64,000 nt of DNA from Vitis vinifera (GCF_030704535.1 NC_081811.1:609501-673500); one strand, 5' to 3'; numbered from the stretch's first letter, positions 36,701 to 48,680 are shown. Program-made: numbers and translations. The notes: generated by a model not told the origin, from the sequence alone.

Positions 36701-39309
36701 TGGATTCTCAGAATCCACATTTCTATAGCAACAATTTGACTACTCTTAATAATAGATAGGAAAACAAGGGATGATCAAATCATTCTGTCAGCAGATGTAC
36801 AAAGGACTTATATGAACTAGTTCCTTTTGCTTATTTGTCAAAAAGACTCAACCACATGTCTAGATTATAGAGAGATCCAAGCAACTGAATGCAAAGTTGT
36901 TTTAAAAAACATTCAAACATATATTTTAATCATGGTTAAGCAGCAAACATTTTGCAACAAATAACTTCTCAAGAAACAAGTGTCTAAAAATTCGAGCTTA
37001 CAGCAACAGCTGCAATCGGAGTTGTTATTCTCTCAATTGCCTCCAAGCCCTCCCTTGCAAGACGAAGTTTTGTGTGACCAGGATCAGGTTCCACAATAGG
37101 AAACCTATAAGTAGAAAAAACAACCACAAGCATAAAATAGCCACAATAAGCTTCTAAGAACATCTGATATTAGATGTGAAAACAAGAGTATAATGAGCAG
37201 AAAACAGAAAAAAAAGGTAGATAATTGATACACGACATGCATCATAATGGACATGATTCAAAAGTGCCCATGAGAAACATTAGTTCTAAGAAGTATAAGC
37301 AAAATTAAGATGAGAGAGAGCATGTTAAAGGAAAAAGGACAAGAAAAGTAAAGGGAAATTGGCAAGATATAACCTAAAAAGGTTTTGTAGATCCCAAGAA
37401 GGATAAAAAGGTAAAGTATGCACTTCTAGTATCAGATTCAAAATGATGAAATGACTTATGAGGATGGACATACCCATGCCCAATGTATGAGACTAAATAA
37501 AGAAAACTGATTGCTTCCTATGATTCTGCTACAAGCTATAACTGTTAGACATACATACAAATGGAAGGACTCCTAAATGAGAGTGTGAAGATCCCACCCA
37601 CTACAAATGTCAATCATCATCACTTCTGTTCAGGTATCTCAAAATCACATCCTTCAATTTTCAATTAGAACATATACCAAATGCTTATGTGCCACCTCCT
37701 TCCCCAACCATAACCTCCCAACACCAACACCCCCTTCCCTACTTCTTCCCTCCACCCCCATCTGATAACTGTAAGAAGAGAGGTGAGAAACCGATGCTCT
37801 ATTCCCAAAACCTGAACAAAGCTTCTCTTTATGTTTATTTATATGATTCAAGAATGCATGGGAAGAGTCTCGAAGATAGTTAAAATTGGTTCTAACAACC
37901 TAATTGAATCTAACCTTTCTACAACTAATCTAACAGCCTAACTGAGCTAGTCATCATCTTACACCACCAAACTCAATTGTTGGATATTCTCCAAGTATGG
38001 TTCCCATCTCAACAAATATTACGAATATTCATTTATTAGAAGCATGCATATGCAACAAAGAGACAACTAGTTACAGGTTGTTTAGGAATGTAGTAGTGAA
38101 GTCTCCCCCAACTGATTGCACAATTTTACATAATCACCCATCAAACTGCAAAATTATTAGGAATATTTTAGGGAAAAAAAGTAGTGGCAAAATTATTACA
38201 GTAAATAACCAGAAAAATAAGGAGGCCAGTTCACTTTCTCCAGTAGTATAGATATGTGCCATAGAGTGTAGCACATTCCATGAATCAGAGCTTTATTTTA
38301 ACAATATCAACAAGACATTCTATGTTGAGAACCCATGATGGAACTCTTGAGAAGTTGCATGGAATTTAGTGTGGAACAGAGTCCCTATCTGCAGAAGAAT
38401 ATGAGCATAGTTGGGTGATTCAATAAGAGGGAGCACCTTCAACATTAAACATGAATTGGAAGTTTCATTCAAACATCAGCACACAAGCTGGAATGTGCTT
38501 GAGCACATCAAATGGCACTATTCCGCCTAAAAACAACATAAATATTACTAGCTATCCTTGGTCCTCTAATTTCTTGTCCTCACTAAGAAATACCATCTTT
38601 CAACTTTGAATTAGGACATTTATTCTTACTTTACTTTGACCATGTCTTCTTGCTTGTCCTAACCGAAGATCTCCCTCCACATATATTGAATTTGAAACTG
38701 TCTACATAATCCATGCCGAAAAAGCATTTACTAGCCGTCAGCCATAATAAACAATTAACCATCATTCTACTTAATGTTGAACAAAACTCAGAATTTTGCT
38801 ACTAAAAACAATTGTCTGTATGCATCAAATGGGAAACGGCCATTGATACAGAGTAATTAACCGTGTTTGGATTAGATTCTGAAATCATAATTTCGTTTAA
38901 AAGGTCATTGATACAGAGTAATTAACCATGTTTGGATTAGATTATGGAATCATAATTTACAATGTAAATCTTTCCTCCAAAAGCAGAATAGTAAACTCTA
39001 CACATTATACAAAGATGAAAATCTATAACAAGCACCCAAAACAGAAACAGAAACTAAATTGAAACACACAATGTATCACCAAATCAACAAAAACACGAAA
39101 ACCCCACATAAAAGTTTCTACTTTACACAACAATCAAACGTAAAATTCATTATAAAACCAGACAAACTCATCAACCAAGACTCAAATTCAAACAAATAGC
39201 AACAACCAAGAGCCACTCACGCTTGACGAAAATTCTCAATCGAAGAAGACCCAGATGCGAAAAGGCAAAGAAAGATCCAGAACGCCAAGACCCAATACGA
39301 AATCTCCAT
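21771..39309 (-). CDS. Guanylate-binding-protein-like GTPase, membrane-anchored, 16 exons, 602 aa
   Basis: Large GTPase of the GBP/atlastin family, plant membrane-anchored type. Exons (minus): 39309-39221, 37104-37002, 31713-31644, 31500-31462, 31348-31231, 31138-31081, 26168-26104, 25964-25958, 25826-25766, 25477-25418, 25323-25238, 25011-24844, 24214-23957, 23205-22993, 22543-22272, 21912-21771; all phases join to 603 codons including TAA. Residues 1-20 are a hydrophobic signal-like segment. The G domain shows the P-loop GPYRSGKS (67-74), the switch region [10 protein letters not shown] (92-101), DTEG (124-127) and the GBP-type RD (200-201). A helical middle part follows. Exon 15 carries long hydrophobic stretches and exon 16 another ([16 protein letters not shown]), with a basic tail. 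The start is the first ATG in its frame. Length and layout suggest an Arabidopsis At2g38840-like protein (from memory). Introns 2 and 6, about 5 kb each, are filled with LINEs. Role is not deducible from sequence; plant relatives have been linked to immunity and nuclear organisation. Confidence 0.93.
25958..25964 (-). other. 7-nt micro-exon (exon 8) of the GTPase gene
   Basis: Exon 7 ends in phase 2 (GGA AG) and the exon at 25826 begins in phase 0 (GGA CAA GAT). Joining them directly shifts the frame and destroys the conserved [10 protein letters not shown] reading. Between them aaatag, AGTGAAG, gtaatc gives a 7-nt exon with perfect AG and GT borders. It completes Arg and adds Val-Lys, giving FYGRVKGQDVAF. 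Confidence 0.88.
26620..26790 (+). mobile_element. LINE-like 3' end, plus strand
   Basis: Text ending ctttacctatcc followed by an A-run (about 26775-26785) matches the 3' end signature of plus-strand LINEs in plants. There is no coding part. The element lies in intron 6 of the GTPase gene. The boundary is approximate. Confidence 0.45.
27062..28490 (-). mobile_element. 5'-truncated LINE A in GTPase intron 6
   Basis: It begins with a T-run and gataaggaagtaatg, the 3' tail of a minus-strand copy. The minus strand beyond it carries the zinc-binding region after reverse transcriptase, for example a block at 28214-28026 with [13 protein letters not shown], and a further 28426-28223 stretch with [17 protein letters not shown]. 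Frames are broken by stops and shifts. It abuts a second LINE tail at about 28500, so the two copies sit in tandem in the same orientation as the gene. Confidence 0.7.
28500..29750 (-). mobile_element. 5'-truncated LINE B in GTPase intron 6
   Basis: A second T-rich tail (28501-28520, ttttttaatgatagac) starts this copy. Minus-strand frames at 29095-28892 and 29633-29361 match LINE reverse transcriptase C-terminal sequence ([28 protein letters not shown]). It stops near 29750 before the catalytic YADD region, so it is truncated and inactive. Confidence 0.7.
29752..29840 (+). mobile_element. LINE-like 3' end, plus strand
   Basis: Text from cctgttgtatac to tttgcctatt and an A9 run (about 29826-29834) is the usual 3' terminus of a plus-strand LINE. 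It directly follows the truncated end of LINE B, giving a back-to-back arrangement. Confidence 0.5.
32125..32295 (+). mobile_element. LINE-like 3' end, plus strand
   Basis: The stretch ends cttttgcctatc followed by an imperfect A-rich tail (aaaataataaataaataaa). Non-coding. It lies in intron 2 of the GTPase gene. Confidence 0.45.
32761..34345 (-). mobile_element. 5'-truncated LINE C in GTPase intron 2 (RT C-terminus and zinc-binding domain)
   Basis: A T18 run at about 32763-32780 followed by gataagtaaatg is the poly(A) tail of a minus-strand copy. A 379-codon frame at 34038-32899 is the region after reverse transcriptase in plant LINEs. It includes [20 protein letters not shown] and WKGIRADWK, then the zinc-binding part with [28 protein letters not shown] and [12 protein letters not shown] preceding 84-codon block (34339-34088) is the end of the RT ([24 protein letters not shown]), separated by a break near 34050-34085. 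The catalytic RT core is absent. A possible ttcctcat target repeat lies on both flanks. The long open frame suggests the youngest LINE in the window. Confidence 0.85.
34346..37001. other. Remainder of GTPase intron 2, no gene
   Basis: AT-rich intronic DNA. About 34900-35520 reads like non-coding LTR/retrotransposon text, and 35640-36010 holds grape-type gaaaac/tttcaa-rich dispersed repeat sequence, but no element ends could be assigned. T-runs at 35947-35964 and 36527-36546. Confidence 0.4.
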
Positions 39310-42156
39310 CACTGATCGAATGCAGAGAGCGCTATCTACCAAATGCGACGCAGTCAAAGGCGGGAGTATGAAACTGTGCGGACCAAGAGACGATGTGGGG
39401 GCAGAGGAGAAGAGAAGGGAGAGGGGTCGGAGACATAGAAGAGAAGAATGGGATCTCAAGAAGCCATGGAGGCTGGTGTAAGTTAAGAATCGTGGAACAA
39501 CCACCTTTCCGGGGCGGTTTCGTTGGTGGAGAAGAAACCCGAGCTTTGCAATGAAAAGTACCAGATTCCTGCCCTAGAGCGAGAGAGAGCCAGCGTCTTA
39601 GAAAGAGAAACGGTCAGGAGACTGCCGTGAGCTCCGAGATTTGAAACAGGGGGCATTATTGTAATCATGAGGGGTATTTTTTGTAAATTCAGGTAAGGGC
39701 TTGGACTTTAATTTATGACGTGGCAGCTATTTATTGGTCTGACTGAGTTGGAAAATGGAAGGCCCCTGTCTGGCCTTGCCAGAATATGAGAATAGAATTC
39801 AAGCGATCATTATTTTCCGATTCATCCAATTTTAATTAGGAAAAATAAATAAATAAAAAACACTTCTCTTTTTCGGTTTTTTCCTCCCATTTATAGCAGT
39901 AGCAAGTAACTTAGTCACTTAATACTCAAAACTTAGTATCATCTTCATTTTTTCCGTTCTTGTCATACTTTTTTATTAATATTTTTGCTTGATTACTCTT
40001 ATTTTTATCCATTTTTTCAACATCTTGTGTAATTTTTTTTAATAAATGGCAAAAGTCACTTTGTTTTCATAGGTGATGATTCTATTTTACCCGATGAATT
40101 TGAGTCATTTATCTTATACCAATATTGTATTTATTTTTAATTTTTTAAGTACTAAAACAATTATATGTTTTTTCCGAGACTTATTTAATAGTTGCCAAGT
40201 TAAATTCAAATAAAGGTTAATTTTCGAGTTTTCATTGTTTGATTTTTATAAATTTTATATCCTAAAAATGTCTACAAATGGAAAGACAAACTATAGTTAA
40301 AATATTATTTTCTAATATTCAAACATTAAATAATAATCTTTTTTAAAATTAATGTAATTTTTTTGTATGATATTTTATAAAATATTAAAAACTACAATTT
40401 AGCACGTGCTTTTTAACGAGCACAAATAAATATAGGGTTTTAGAACCTTAATTAGATTTATTTTTTAGAAATTAAAGGTCATTTCTTAAGTTAAATGAGA
40501 GTTTTTAAACCCGTATAATTCATTTTATTAAAAAAGTAAAAAATTATAGACTTTCTTTTTTAAAAAAAAAAAAAAGTTTGGACAAGGCCCAATGCTGATT
40601 CTTAATACCAATCTGACCATAATGCAGGCCCATGGGCTCAAGCCCAAAGAGATGCCCATCAACTATACTGGATTTTGGGCTGACTGCAGCCTGATCCACT
40701 GCCACAATTAAGCTGTAGACTGACACCCTACCTAACTAGTAATGGTCTGTTTTCCTGACCTGTCTTCTTCTATTTTCTGCTTCAAGTTTGTACATATTGA
40801 CGGACAATTTTGTTTTTTGTTTCGTACATCTAAAAATTAAGTTTTAATTCATATAAATTATATAATTAATAAGAAGAATATGAAATATAAATAAATCAAT
40901 ATACTCTTTAAAACTATTTTATATTATAATGTTTGATAAACTTTTTTATCTTAATTTTTTTAAATAATTATTCTGAAAATTTATTATTTTTAAAAAACTA
41001 ATTTTGTAAAAAATATATTCTAAAAATATATCATTTAAAAAAAATAATTTTGACATATTTTTAGTTATTTTTTATATACACAATTTTAAAAATATATATC
41101 TTTCAAGATATTTGATTTTTAAATAATAATAATAATAATAATTTATTTTTGTTTTTATTTTTTGGAAAAATTGTGTATTTTTTTCCAAATATCTAAATTA
41201 TATTAAAGTTTATTAAGGTTTACAAAATGAATAAAATTTAAATTAATTTTTTTCTTTTCTTTTTCATAATGAGCAAAGGTCATTTCTAGAAATATAACAA
41301 ATTCATATCATTTTTCTCAATTTTCACATTTTCTCTAAGTCTTGCGCTTAAATGGTAAACTTATATGAACCAAAACTTAATTTTTTTTTTGCCCAATTGA
41401 GTCCAAAACATAATTATCCCATTCAAATATAAAAGGTATATTTTATAATTTCAAAATTTTAAATTTTGCTTTAACAAAAGTTTTTAGTTATGTTTATTTC
41501 ACAAAGTATTAAGGAAATAAAAAAAATGGTAAAAAAAAATAATTTATTGTATTTGATTTCATTGTGAAAAAAAAAATCAAATATAATTAAAATTATATAA
41601 AAATTTATGTATTTTTAAATTATTTAATATTTATATATAAGAGATAAAAACAAGGGAAATAAATTTGAAGAAATATATAAAATTAATTTATTGATTTAAT
41701 TTTTTTTAATTTTCTTCTATTTTTCCTTATTATTTTTTTCTCTTGCATTTTCTTTTAGCATATGTTTGGTTCTGTAAATTTTGATGGAAAATGTGAGGGA
41801 AAGAAAATAAAGAGAGAAAGTGGAATGAAAAAAAAAATGAAGAAGAATAAAAAAAAAATAAAAAAAAAATTTAAAATTAATAAATTATTTTTATAAGTTT
41901 CTTCAAGCTCATTTCACTTAATTTTATCAATTATATAAAGATTAAATAATTTTAAAATATATAAATTTCTAACTAATATTAATTATATTTAATTTTAAAA
42001 AAAATTATAGTAAAACCAAACAAGAAAAAACTGAAAAATCCTCCAACCGAACCAAGCCCCACTGGTATACCATCAGACAATTCAAATTCAACCCTTTGCT
42101 TACTGGCATGCTTTAATTTTCATCTTTAAAAAAAAAAGGAAATAAATGCACAAACA
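39310..42156. other. GTPase promoter and AT-rich intergenic DNA
   Basis: 39310-39660 is comparatively GC-rich and should hold the GTPase 5' UTR and core promoter (minus strand). The frame stays open upstream of the ATG but contains no other ATG. From 39700 to 42156 the sequence is strongly AT-rich with no gene seen. Confidence 0.5.
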
Positions 42157-42524
42157 GGCTCAAAATGGCTCATTTATTAAAAAAATTATAAGATCCAACC
42201 ACTTTTTGAAACTTATGTTCAAATTGACCTATTTGGTGCCACGTAGGCGCTGTGTAATTAATTTTTTTTTTCATCATTTTAGTTAAAGCCTCAATTAACA
42301 ACTCAGATTTCATTTTTAAACTAAGTCACATTGTCAACTAATACTTCATTTTTAAACTGAAACCTCAATTAGTAACTCAGACTTTATTTTTTAATTATAC
42401 CCGCTAACTGAGGTTTCATTTTTAATGACATGATATAACATCAAAGAGGTGAATTTGAACATAAATTTCAAAAAGTAATTAAATATTATATATATATTTT
42501 TAATAAATAGGTTATTTTCACCAA
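42157..42524. mobile_element. MITE-like inverted-repeat element (about 370 bp)
   Basis: The left arm (about 42157-42247) and right arm (about 42430-42524) are reverse complements with moderate divergence: catttattaaa...actttttgaaacttatgttcaaattgacctatttg pairs with the right-arm complement. The loop between them contains two diverged direct copies of a cctcaattaryaactcaga motif. The structure would fold into a long hairpin and is typical of a miniature inverted-repeat element. Target duplication not resolved. Confidence 0.6.
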
Positions 42525-43025
42525 AAACTATGGGTTTTGGGATAGGTACATCAAATAGGAAATTGGAATTTGGAACCGAATCCTTCTTTCTCATTTTTGG
42601 AAAGTACATTTAATAGAATAGGACCACATCTGCAAACACAATGGTTATAGGTTGAGCATGCATGGACCAGCATGGTAGGGTGCTTATTTTTACTTTTACA
42701 TAAATGTAATAAAATATGTAGAAAAATATCTTCAATTGGATGGAATCATAGTATTTAAAAATAAAGAAAAATTATTATTAGCCATCTTTTATTATTATAA
42801 TTATTGATTTATTACTTAGAGGTTGTTCATTATAATTTTTTTTTTTTATAAATTCATGAGTCGGTAATTTTTAAATAAAGCTAAAAATATAAATTATAAA
42901 TAAGACATAAAACCTAGTACAAATACGAAAATTAAAAAGAAAAAGAAAAAAAAGAAAAAGAAAAAAGGAACGGCTTGATCAAACAGCACCCATTACGAGT
43001 TTACAACAGATCATGATCATCACAA

Positions 43026-44556
43026 TCATGTTGGTTCGAACGACTCAAAAAAGAAGGAGAATGATCCTGTGCTCTGCGGCTGCACCACTGGAAACTCATC
43101 AATCTCATCGCTCCAAGGATTCATTTTTTCCCGACTATCAACGGTCCTCATCGCCTTCCAGATGAGACTAGTGCACTTGAACCCCGACCCAAATGCAATC
43201 TGCCACACACGATCACCCCTCTTAACCCTACCCTTGGCCTCGGTGTAGGCTAGCTCATACCACACTGTACTACTGGAGACATTTCCAAATCTATACAGTG
43301 TCATTCTAGATGCTTCCATTTGGGTCTCACTTATTTTCAGGTTTCTCTCCACTTCGTCCAGTACAGGCTTCCCACCAGGATGGGGAAGAAAGTGATCAAA
43401 CGCGCTCTTGAAATTTGGCACGTACGGCTCGATGTTTGCCACGTGGAAGTATCGGATTATGTAGTTTGCAAGAAATCGGAGCTTTTCCGATGCCGGGAGG
43501 ATCAGGCGGCCCAGTGCGGCTAAGTTGGAGTTGATGGCTATGGTGGCGACGGCCAGGAGATCTTTGCTGACGGTGACGCCCATGTGGCCTTCATGGTCCT
43601 CTTCTTGGAATATGCAGTTGTAGGAACGGTCGGAGCTTGCCGTGTGGGTGTCGACGGTGTGGATGAGCTGGTACTTTGAGCAGCGGCGGTCGGAAGGCCG
43701 GTTGGAGAGGAGGATGGCGGCCGCGCCCACACGGAACAGGCAGTTGATAAGAATCTTGGATCGATCATGGCCCATGTAGCAATTTGGGGTGATGTTCTCT
43801 GTACTCAGCACTAGTGCATAGGAGTTATGGTGCACCTGCAATCTTCTTTTTCATTACATGCTCTACCCATGTCTTTATATTACATACAAAGAAAAAAATA
43901 TTAGAAAAATGAATAGATTATTGGGAGTGATGCCCAACCTGAAGGAGGTGTTTGGCAAGGGATATGGCTCTGACTCCGCCGCTGCAACCCATCCCACCAA
44001 GATTGTAGCTCAAAACATTCTCACCAAGCTTGTATCTATTCACAATCATGGAAGAGAGAGATGGCACCGGGTTAAAGATAGTGCAATTCACCACCACTAT
44101 CCCTATCTCCTTACCCTTCAGTCCAGTCTTGGCTAGTAACTCGTCCACAGCTCCGAACATCACCATCTCGGCCTCTTTTCTCGCCTCTTCCATGCAGGTA
44201 TTCGGAGGGTAAAACCTCATCAATCCCTCAGGTAAGTATGTGGATTCGCCCAGTCCCGATCGCTCTAACGTTTTTTTAATGAAATCCAGGCTGTCCTCGG
44301 AGAAGTTCCCGACTCGTCTGCACCGCTCCAAGAACATTTCTTTGGTGCATTGTAAAGAGTTGGCTGGTTTGTAGCATGCGAAGTCTAGTAAGTAGACTTT
44401 CCGACAAGGGTTTGCCATGAAAAGGTTTAACATGAAGGCCATTAGGGTTAGGCACAGTGTTACTTGGAGCATGAAATTAAGCTTCGGGTGGTTTGTTAGG
44501 AGCATTAACAGATGGTTTTCCATGAAGCTGAGGACAAATATGGCGTGGGAAATCAT
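43026..44556 (-). CDS. 3-ketoacyl-CoA synthase KCS-A, 2 exons, 475 aa
   Basis: Condensing enzyme of the ER fatty-acid elongase: joins malonyl-CoA to a long-chain acyl-CoA in making very-long-chain fatty acids for waxes, suberin or lipids. Exons 44556-43939 and 43835-43026, intron 103 bp (GT-AG, phase 0, after LAKHLLQ). The N-terminus has hydrophobic membrane segments (to about residue 50), then the FAE1/CUT1 domain from VYLLDFACYKP. Catalytic triad: Cys191 in GGMGCSGG, His358 in HFLPHPGG, Asn391 in YRFGN; the His-Asn spacing of 33 equals that of Arabidopsis FAE1 (391/424). The family usually has His where Tyr stands in LYRFGN. A later in-frame Met (about codon 12) is an alternative start. A 1.6-kb transposon lies 117 bp upstream, inserted at a TATA-like sequence. 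Substrate chain length cannot be read from sequence. Confidence 0.95.
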
Positions 44557-44660
44557 ATTAGAGGGGCTTTTTTTGGAGAGTTTTTGAAAGAGAAGGCTGA
44601 AACTTGAGAGACGGAGGCCGATGGATTTTAGGGTTTTGGAGGTGGGAGAGAGATCATACG

Positions 44661-44672
44661 TTTAATTAAATA
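44661..44672 (-). promoter_or_regulatory. TATA-like sequence of KCS-A, hit by a transposon
   Basis: On the minus strand TATTTAATTAAA lies 105-116 bp upstream of the KCS-A ATG. Its first six bases (TATTTA) are the target-site duplication of the adjoining element. The related gene KCS-B also has TATTTAAA about 64 bp above its ATG. Confidence 0.5.
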
Positions 44673-46286
44673 GGGAGAATTATGTTTTGGGCCTTAGTTG
44701 GGCCCAAAAATTAACATTTGGTCCATATATCGTGCATATTTAAGCTCAAGACCCATACAAAGTATGAAAATTAAGATGAAGGATATTGTCTTTTATTAAT
44801 CCCTAAAATACCCTTAACTCTTACATAGATACAAGTGATTGTGAATTTCAATTTTTTTGTGTTTTTTTTTTCTATTCCCTATTAAGTATTACTTATTTCT
44901 AATTTTTTTTTATTCTAATCTATATTTCTATTTTATGTCAAATAAAAAGTAATAATGTTTTTTTGTTTTTCATTTTTAAAGATATTGAATCTTTTTACTC
45001 TTATTATAAGCAATGATAAAAATTTTGGGATTTTTCATCCAAATATTTTTTTTTTTATCTTTTTGTATTTATCTTTTAGTTTTATTTTTTATTTTTTATT
45101 TTAAATTTATATTACCCTTTTATTTATATTTTTCTCTTATTTTTAATTATTTTCTACATTAACCATATTTAAAAAAAAATTAAAATTGACTATCACTTCA
45201 CTCTATTATATATATATTGAATCTTTTTGCTCTTATTATAAGCAATGATAAAAATTTTGAGATTTTTTATCCAAATATTTTTTTATCTTTTTGTATTTAT
45301 TTTTTAGTTTTATTTTTTATTTTTTATTTTAAATTTATATTACCCTTTCATTTATATTTTTCTCTTATTTTTAATTATTTTTTATATTTTCTACATTATA
45401 TATATATATATATATATAGATATATATATATATATCCTTTTAGCTTTTTAATTTTTAATGTTTCTATTTTAAAATTTTTAAAAAGATAAATTTATTGAAA
45501 AAAATAACTAAGATATGAAGTTCTAATATTATATTAATAATTTTTCTTATCTAGATAGACAAATGCAAAGTATTTTGATTCACAACAAAAAAATTATCAG
45601 TACAAAAAACTCATGAATTTATCTAGATATGAAGTTATTTAATTATTTTTCGTATAAAAGATAGTCCCACAAAAAACTCATAATTGATCAATTTCTTTGC
45701 TTAATTGTAAACATATTATATTTTTTTATATTATTAAAATAACTAATGGAAAAAAAATAAAAATGGATAATCAATGAATAAAATTTAATTCTTTTAATTA
45801 TTTTCATATAAAAAATAGTACTAAATAAGGTTTTCAATTTTTATTTTTTAAAATAGTTTTCATTTTTTAATTAATTTTTTTTTCAAAAAGAAAATATAAA
45901 AAATATAAATCATATTACTATTTTTTAGAAAGTATTTTTTAAAATAGTTTTTGAACATAATTTTTCTTTATTTATAATTTAAAATAGAAAATAATGTTGA
46001 TTTTCAATTATTTATATAAAAAAATTAAATAATGAAAAATCCAAATTGTTAAAATAGAATTATTATGGTTGCATGAATAATGGTGCAATAAAATAAAAAA
46101 AAACTTATGTGAAAAGTCATTGGGTATTTTAGTCCATCACTATTTTATATCATTAAAAGGTAATGTATAGAAATTTGAAGGATATATTGGTCTTTTAACA
46201 TTTCATATCCTTTCCATCAATTATGGAAGTTATATGGATCAAATGTTAATTTTTGGGTTCAGTTGGGCCCAAAACACAATTCTCGC
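44673..46286. mobile_element. 1.6-kb DNA transposon with terminal inverted repeats next to KCS-A
   Basis: The left end (GGGAGAATTATGTTTTGGGC...) and the reverse complement of the right end (GCGAGAATTGTGTTTTGGGC...) match over about 54 bp with roughly 85% identity by eye, through AAAAATTAACATTTG and TCCATATA. Both ends are bordered by taaata (44667-44672 and 46287-46292), a 6-bp target duplication. The interior is very AT-rich, carries a 232-bp tandem duplication and no transposase, so it is non-autonomous. Superfamily uncertain; the GGG terminus is seen in some Mutator-like elements, but a 9-bp duplication is not evident. Confidence 0.78.
44984..45400. repeat. Tandem duplication, period about 232 bp
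   Basis: attgaatctttttactctta at 44984 recurs at 45216 (with one change), and the following ~185 bp match closely (ataagcaatgataaaaatttt, caaatatttttt, tatattaccctt). The duplication lies inside the TIR element. A (TA)n block with one GA follows at about 45400-45435. Confidence 0.85.
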
Positions 46287-47860
46287 TAAATAAAACATGG
46301 GAAGTAGCAAGTATTCAAGAGAGTATTTGCCTTCCAAGAGACGAAAGCACAAAAGGGGTTCCTTAGAAAATGTAGTGATGCGTGACTGGTTGATGGATAT
46401 GTGTGTGTGGCAGAGATACAATGCCATTAAGAAACTCCGATCCCATATATGGAAATGAATTATGGGTAAAGATCGTTCATGGCCGCTTCATTTATGGGTG
46501 GAGTTGCACTCCTGGATGTACGGTAGATAAAGATGGTCGCCCAGGAAAATGATAGGCTTTCTTCACAAGAATTTCTCCGTGTGAAACCTAGAAATCATTT
46601 GAAAAGGAGAATTCAAAAGCCCCAAGATGGATATGTGGTGTAGAATGGATCAAGCTCGTTAAACCCTAGAATGAGTGTGACATCCAACCGTATGAAAGAG
46701 AACTAACTTATGTTCACTGAGAACCAGTTGTTTTTGAATAGTCATTTATCCTAAGTTAATTTCAAGTTAAAGGTTCAAACATGGGATAAATTAATTAACT
46801 AGATGATATCCCTTCACATTTTTATACTTGAAAGTTTTATGGGCCAACCAAGGTTGTTGCCCTAACTTTGAACCCCTATTCCTTTATTGATATGGTCACT
46901 CCAACTGCCTCAATTTAAGAACCCACCTGCAAATCCACACTGCTCACCATGACCAATGCCCATCTGCAATGCTAAAGAAAAGAGGTGGGTATTAATGATG
47001 AAGTGCTTCAAAGGAGTGTTTGACCATTTATTCCTAGGACTTCTCTTCCGAAAAAGGCAAACATTTCAGATTGCAACCAGACTTTGATGGGTCATGGCAG
47101 ATGGCTTGCCTCTGTTCATTAAGCTTTCTGAACCTTTATTCATCACTAGTCATTACCCATGTTCAGTGGGTCATCAGCATGCTGTCACAATGGTTGCATA
47201 TATTTTGAATACTTTCAAGGATAGATCATAGAAGTAGATGCTACTGCCATCTAAATCATTGGTTAAAAACCTAATAGCTAAGTTTTTGGGTCAAATTAAT
47301 GTCCTAACATTGTCCTAATGTTATTCTTTTTTATTAAATTTGTGATGAATATTGTCCATCCAAAACCTGATGAACCCTATTTTAAAAGTTATTTGATAGT
47401 TAAAAAGATTCCATACATACATGTACAATACGAAAAAAAATAAAAAATCATTTATTCCAATTTGAGCTTAAGTTGTTTAAGTTTGCAAGATTGCATTTCA
47501 TACTCAACAAAATTTGGATTCATATCAAACAGACAAATGAGAGAATGTAAATTGAAGATTGGTTCGAACATGAAACCTCTCTTCAAACCAAACTTTGATA
47601 TTATGTTGAATTACCAATTTTCCTAAAAATTTAAACATATCAAATTTGGATTTAATATGCATATCATGCTCTTAACACCTTCCCTTCCCACATATAACCC
47701 CATTCTTGCACGTGGAGAGACAGAGGAAAGAAAGATAAACAAATGCAAATAACCTTATTTTTTGAACTTCTAAATATATATATAAATGGGGAAATAAACA
47801 TGCAAATTACGAAAAGAGAGTTGAACACATGACTTCCCGTCAAATCGAGTTCTAATACCA

Positions 47861-47917
47861 TGTTAAACTACCAATTTCTTAAAAGCTTAAGTTTTTAGGA
47901 AAATTGGTAGTTTAACA
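47861..47917. repeat. Short hairpin
   Basis: taaactaccaatttcttaa on the left pairs with ttaggaaaattggtagttta on the right around a central aagctt. It may be the end structure of a decayed element. Confidence 0.6.
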
Positions 47918-48680
47918 GATATCGTAATCACCCTCTAAGTCCCATGGGATTGAGGGGTTAAACAACAAATAGAGACCCATATCAAGATTATAGATTTATT
48001 CTAATATCATTTATAATAACTTACTCTCAATTATGTAAATGTTGTTCATTTTAAATCCGATAGATTCCCATAATTTTAAAACATGTTTACATTATTAGAA
48101 GGAGCTCATACATGTATAATGCTAATTTTTTTTCTCATATATGATTAGGGATATCATAAGAATTATAGTTTAATAGTAAGTTTGAATTCATTAACCCATA
48201 AAACTTAATCACAAAAGAAAAATGGAATCATAATCTAGGTGACATAAATTTCTGACACAAAATTTGAAATTTTTGTGTTGAAGACAGTTACTTAATACCC
48301 TGATTTGGCGTTCTGCAAGTTTTGTAATCAATTGCAATTTTAAGGTGTTCCATATATGGACTTCTTTCAAGTCTGTATTTACTTCTTGGATTTGATTTGT
48401 TACTAACCTCTTGGCCATATAATTATTACCTAACCTGTATATGTGACTCTGTGAGATGATCGTTCAGATTGATCTTGAAAACTGCTTGTCAAAACATCCG
48501 GAAAGTTGTCCTTGTTTGAATGATAACATTGAATCCCTGGAAGTGTTACATCTGACATGATCAATGTGCCACCATGCATGGACCACATTTCATCATTCAA
48601 AGTAGAAAAAAATTTGGTGCTCAGCAATTTTTAGCACAAATTTTTTATACATAAAGGAGAAGGTGCATGAAAAATGGGAT

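Noticed and set aside
39388..39402. CCCACATCG on the minus strand above the GTPase start, a possible snRNA USE
   Set aside because: The 5' part of the motif does not match and there is no TATA at USE spacing; it lies in the probable 5' UTR.
39310..39504. Upstream extension of the GTPase protein by 65 codons
   Set aside because: The frame is open but contains no ATG before 39309; the first Met starts a good signal-like segment.
45217..45489. 90-codon frame rich in Phe, Ile and Tyr
   Set aside because: It is a product of AT-rich tandem repeat and (TA)n sequence with no family match.
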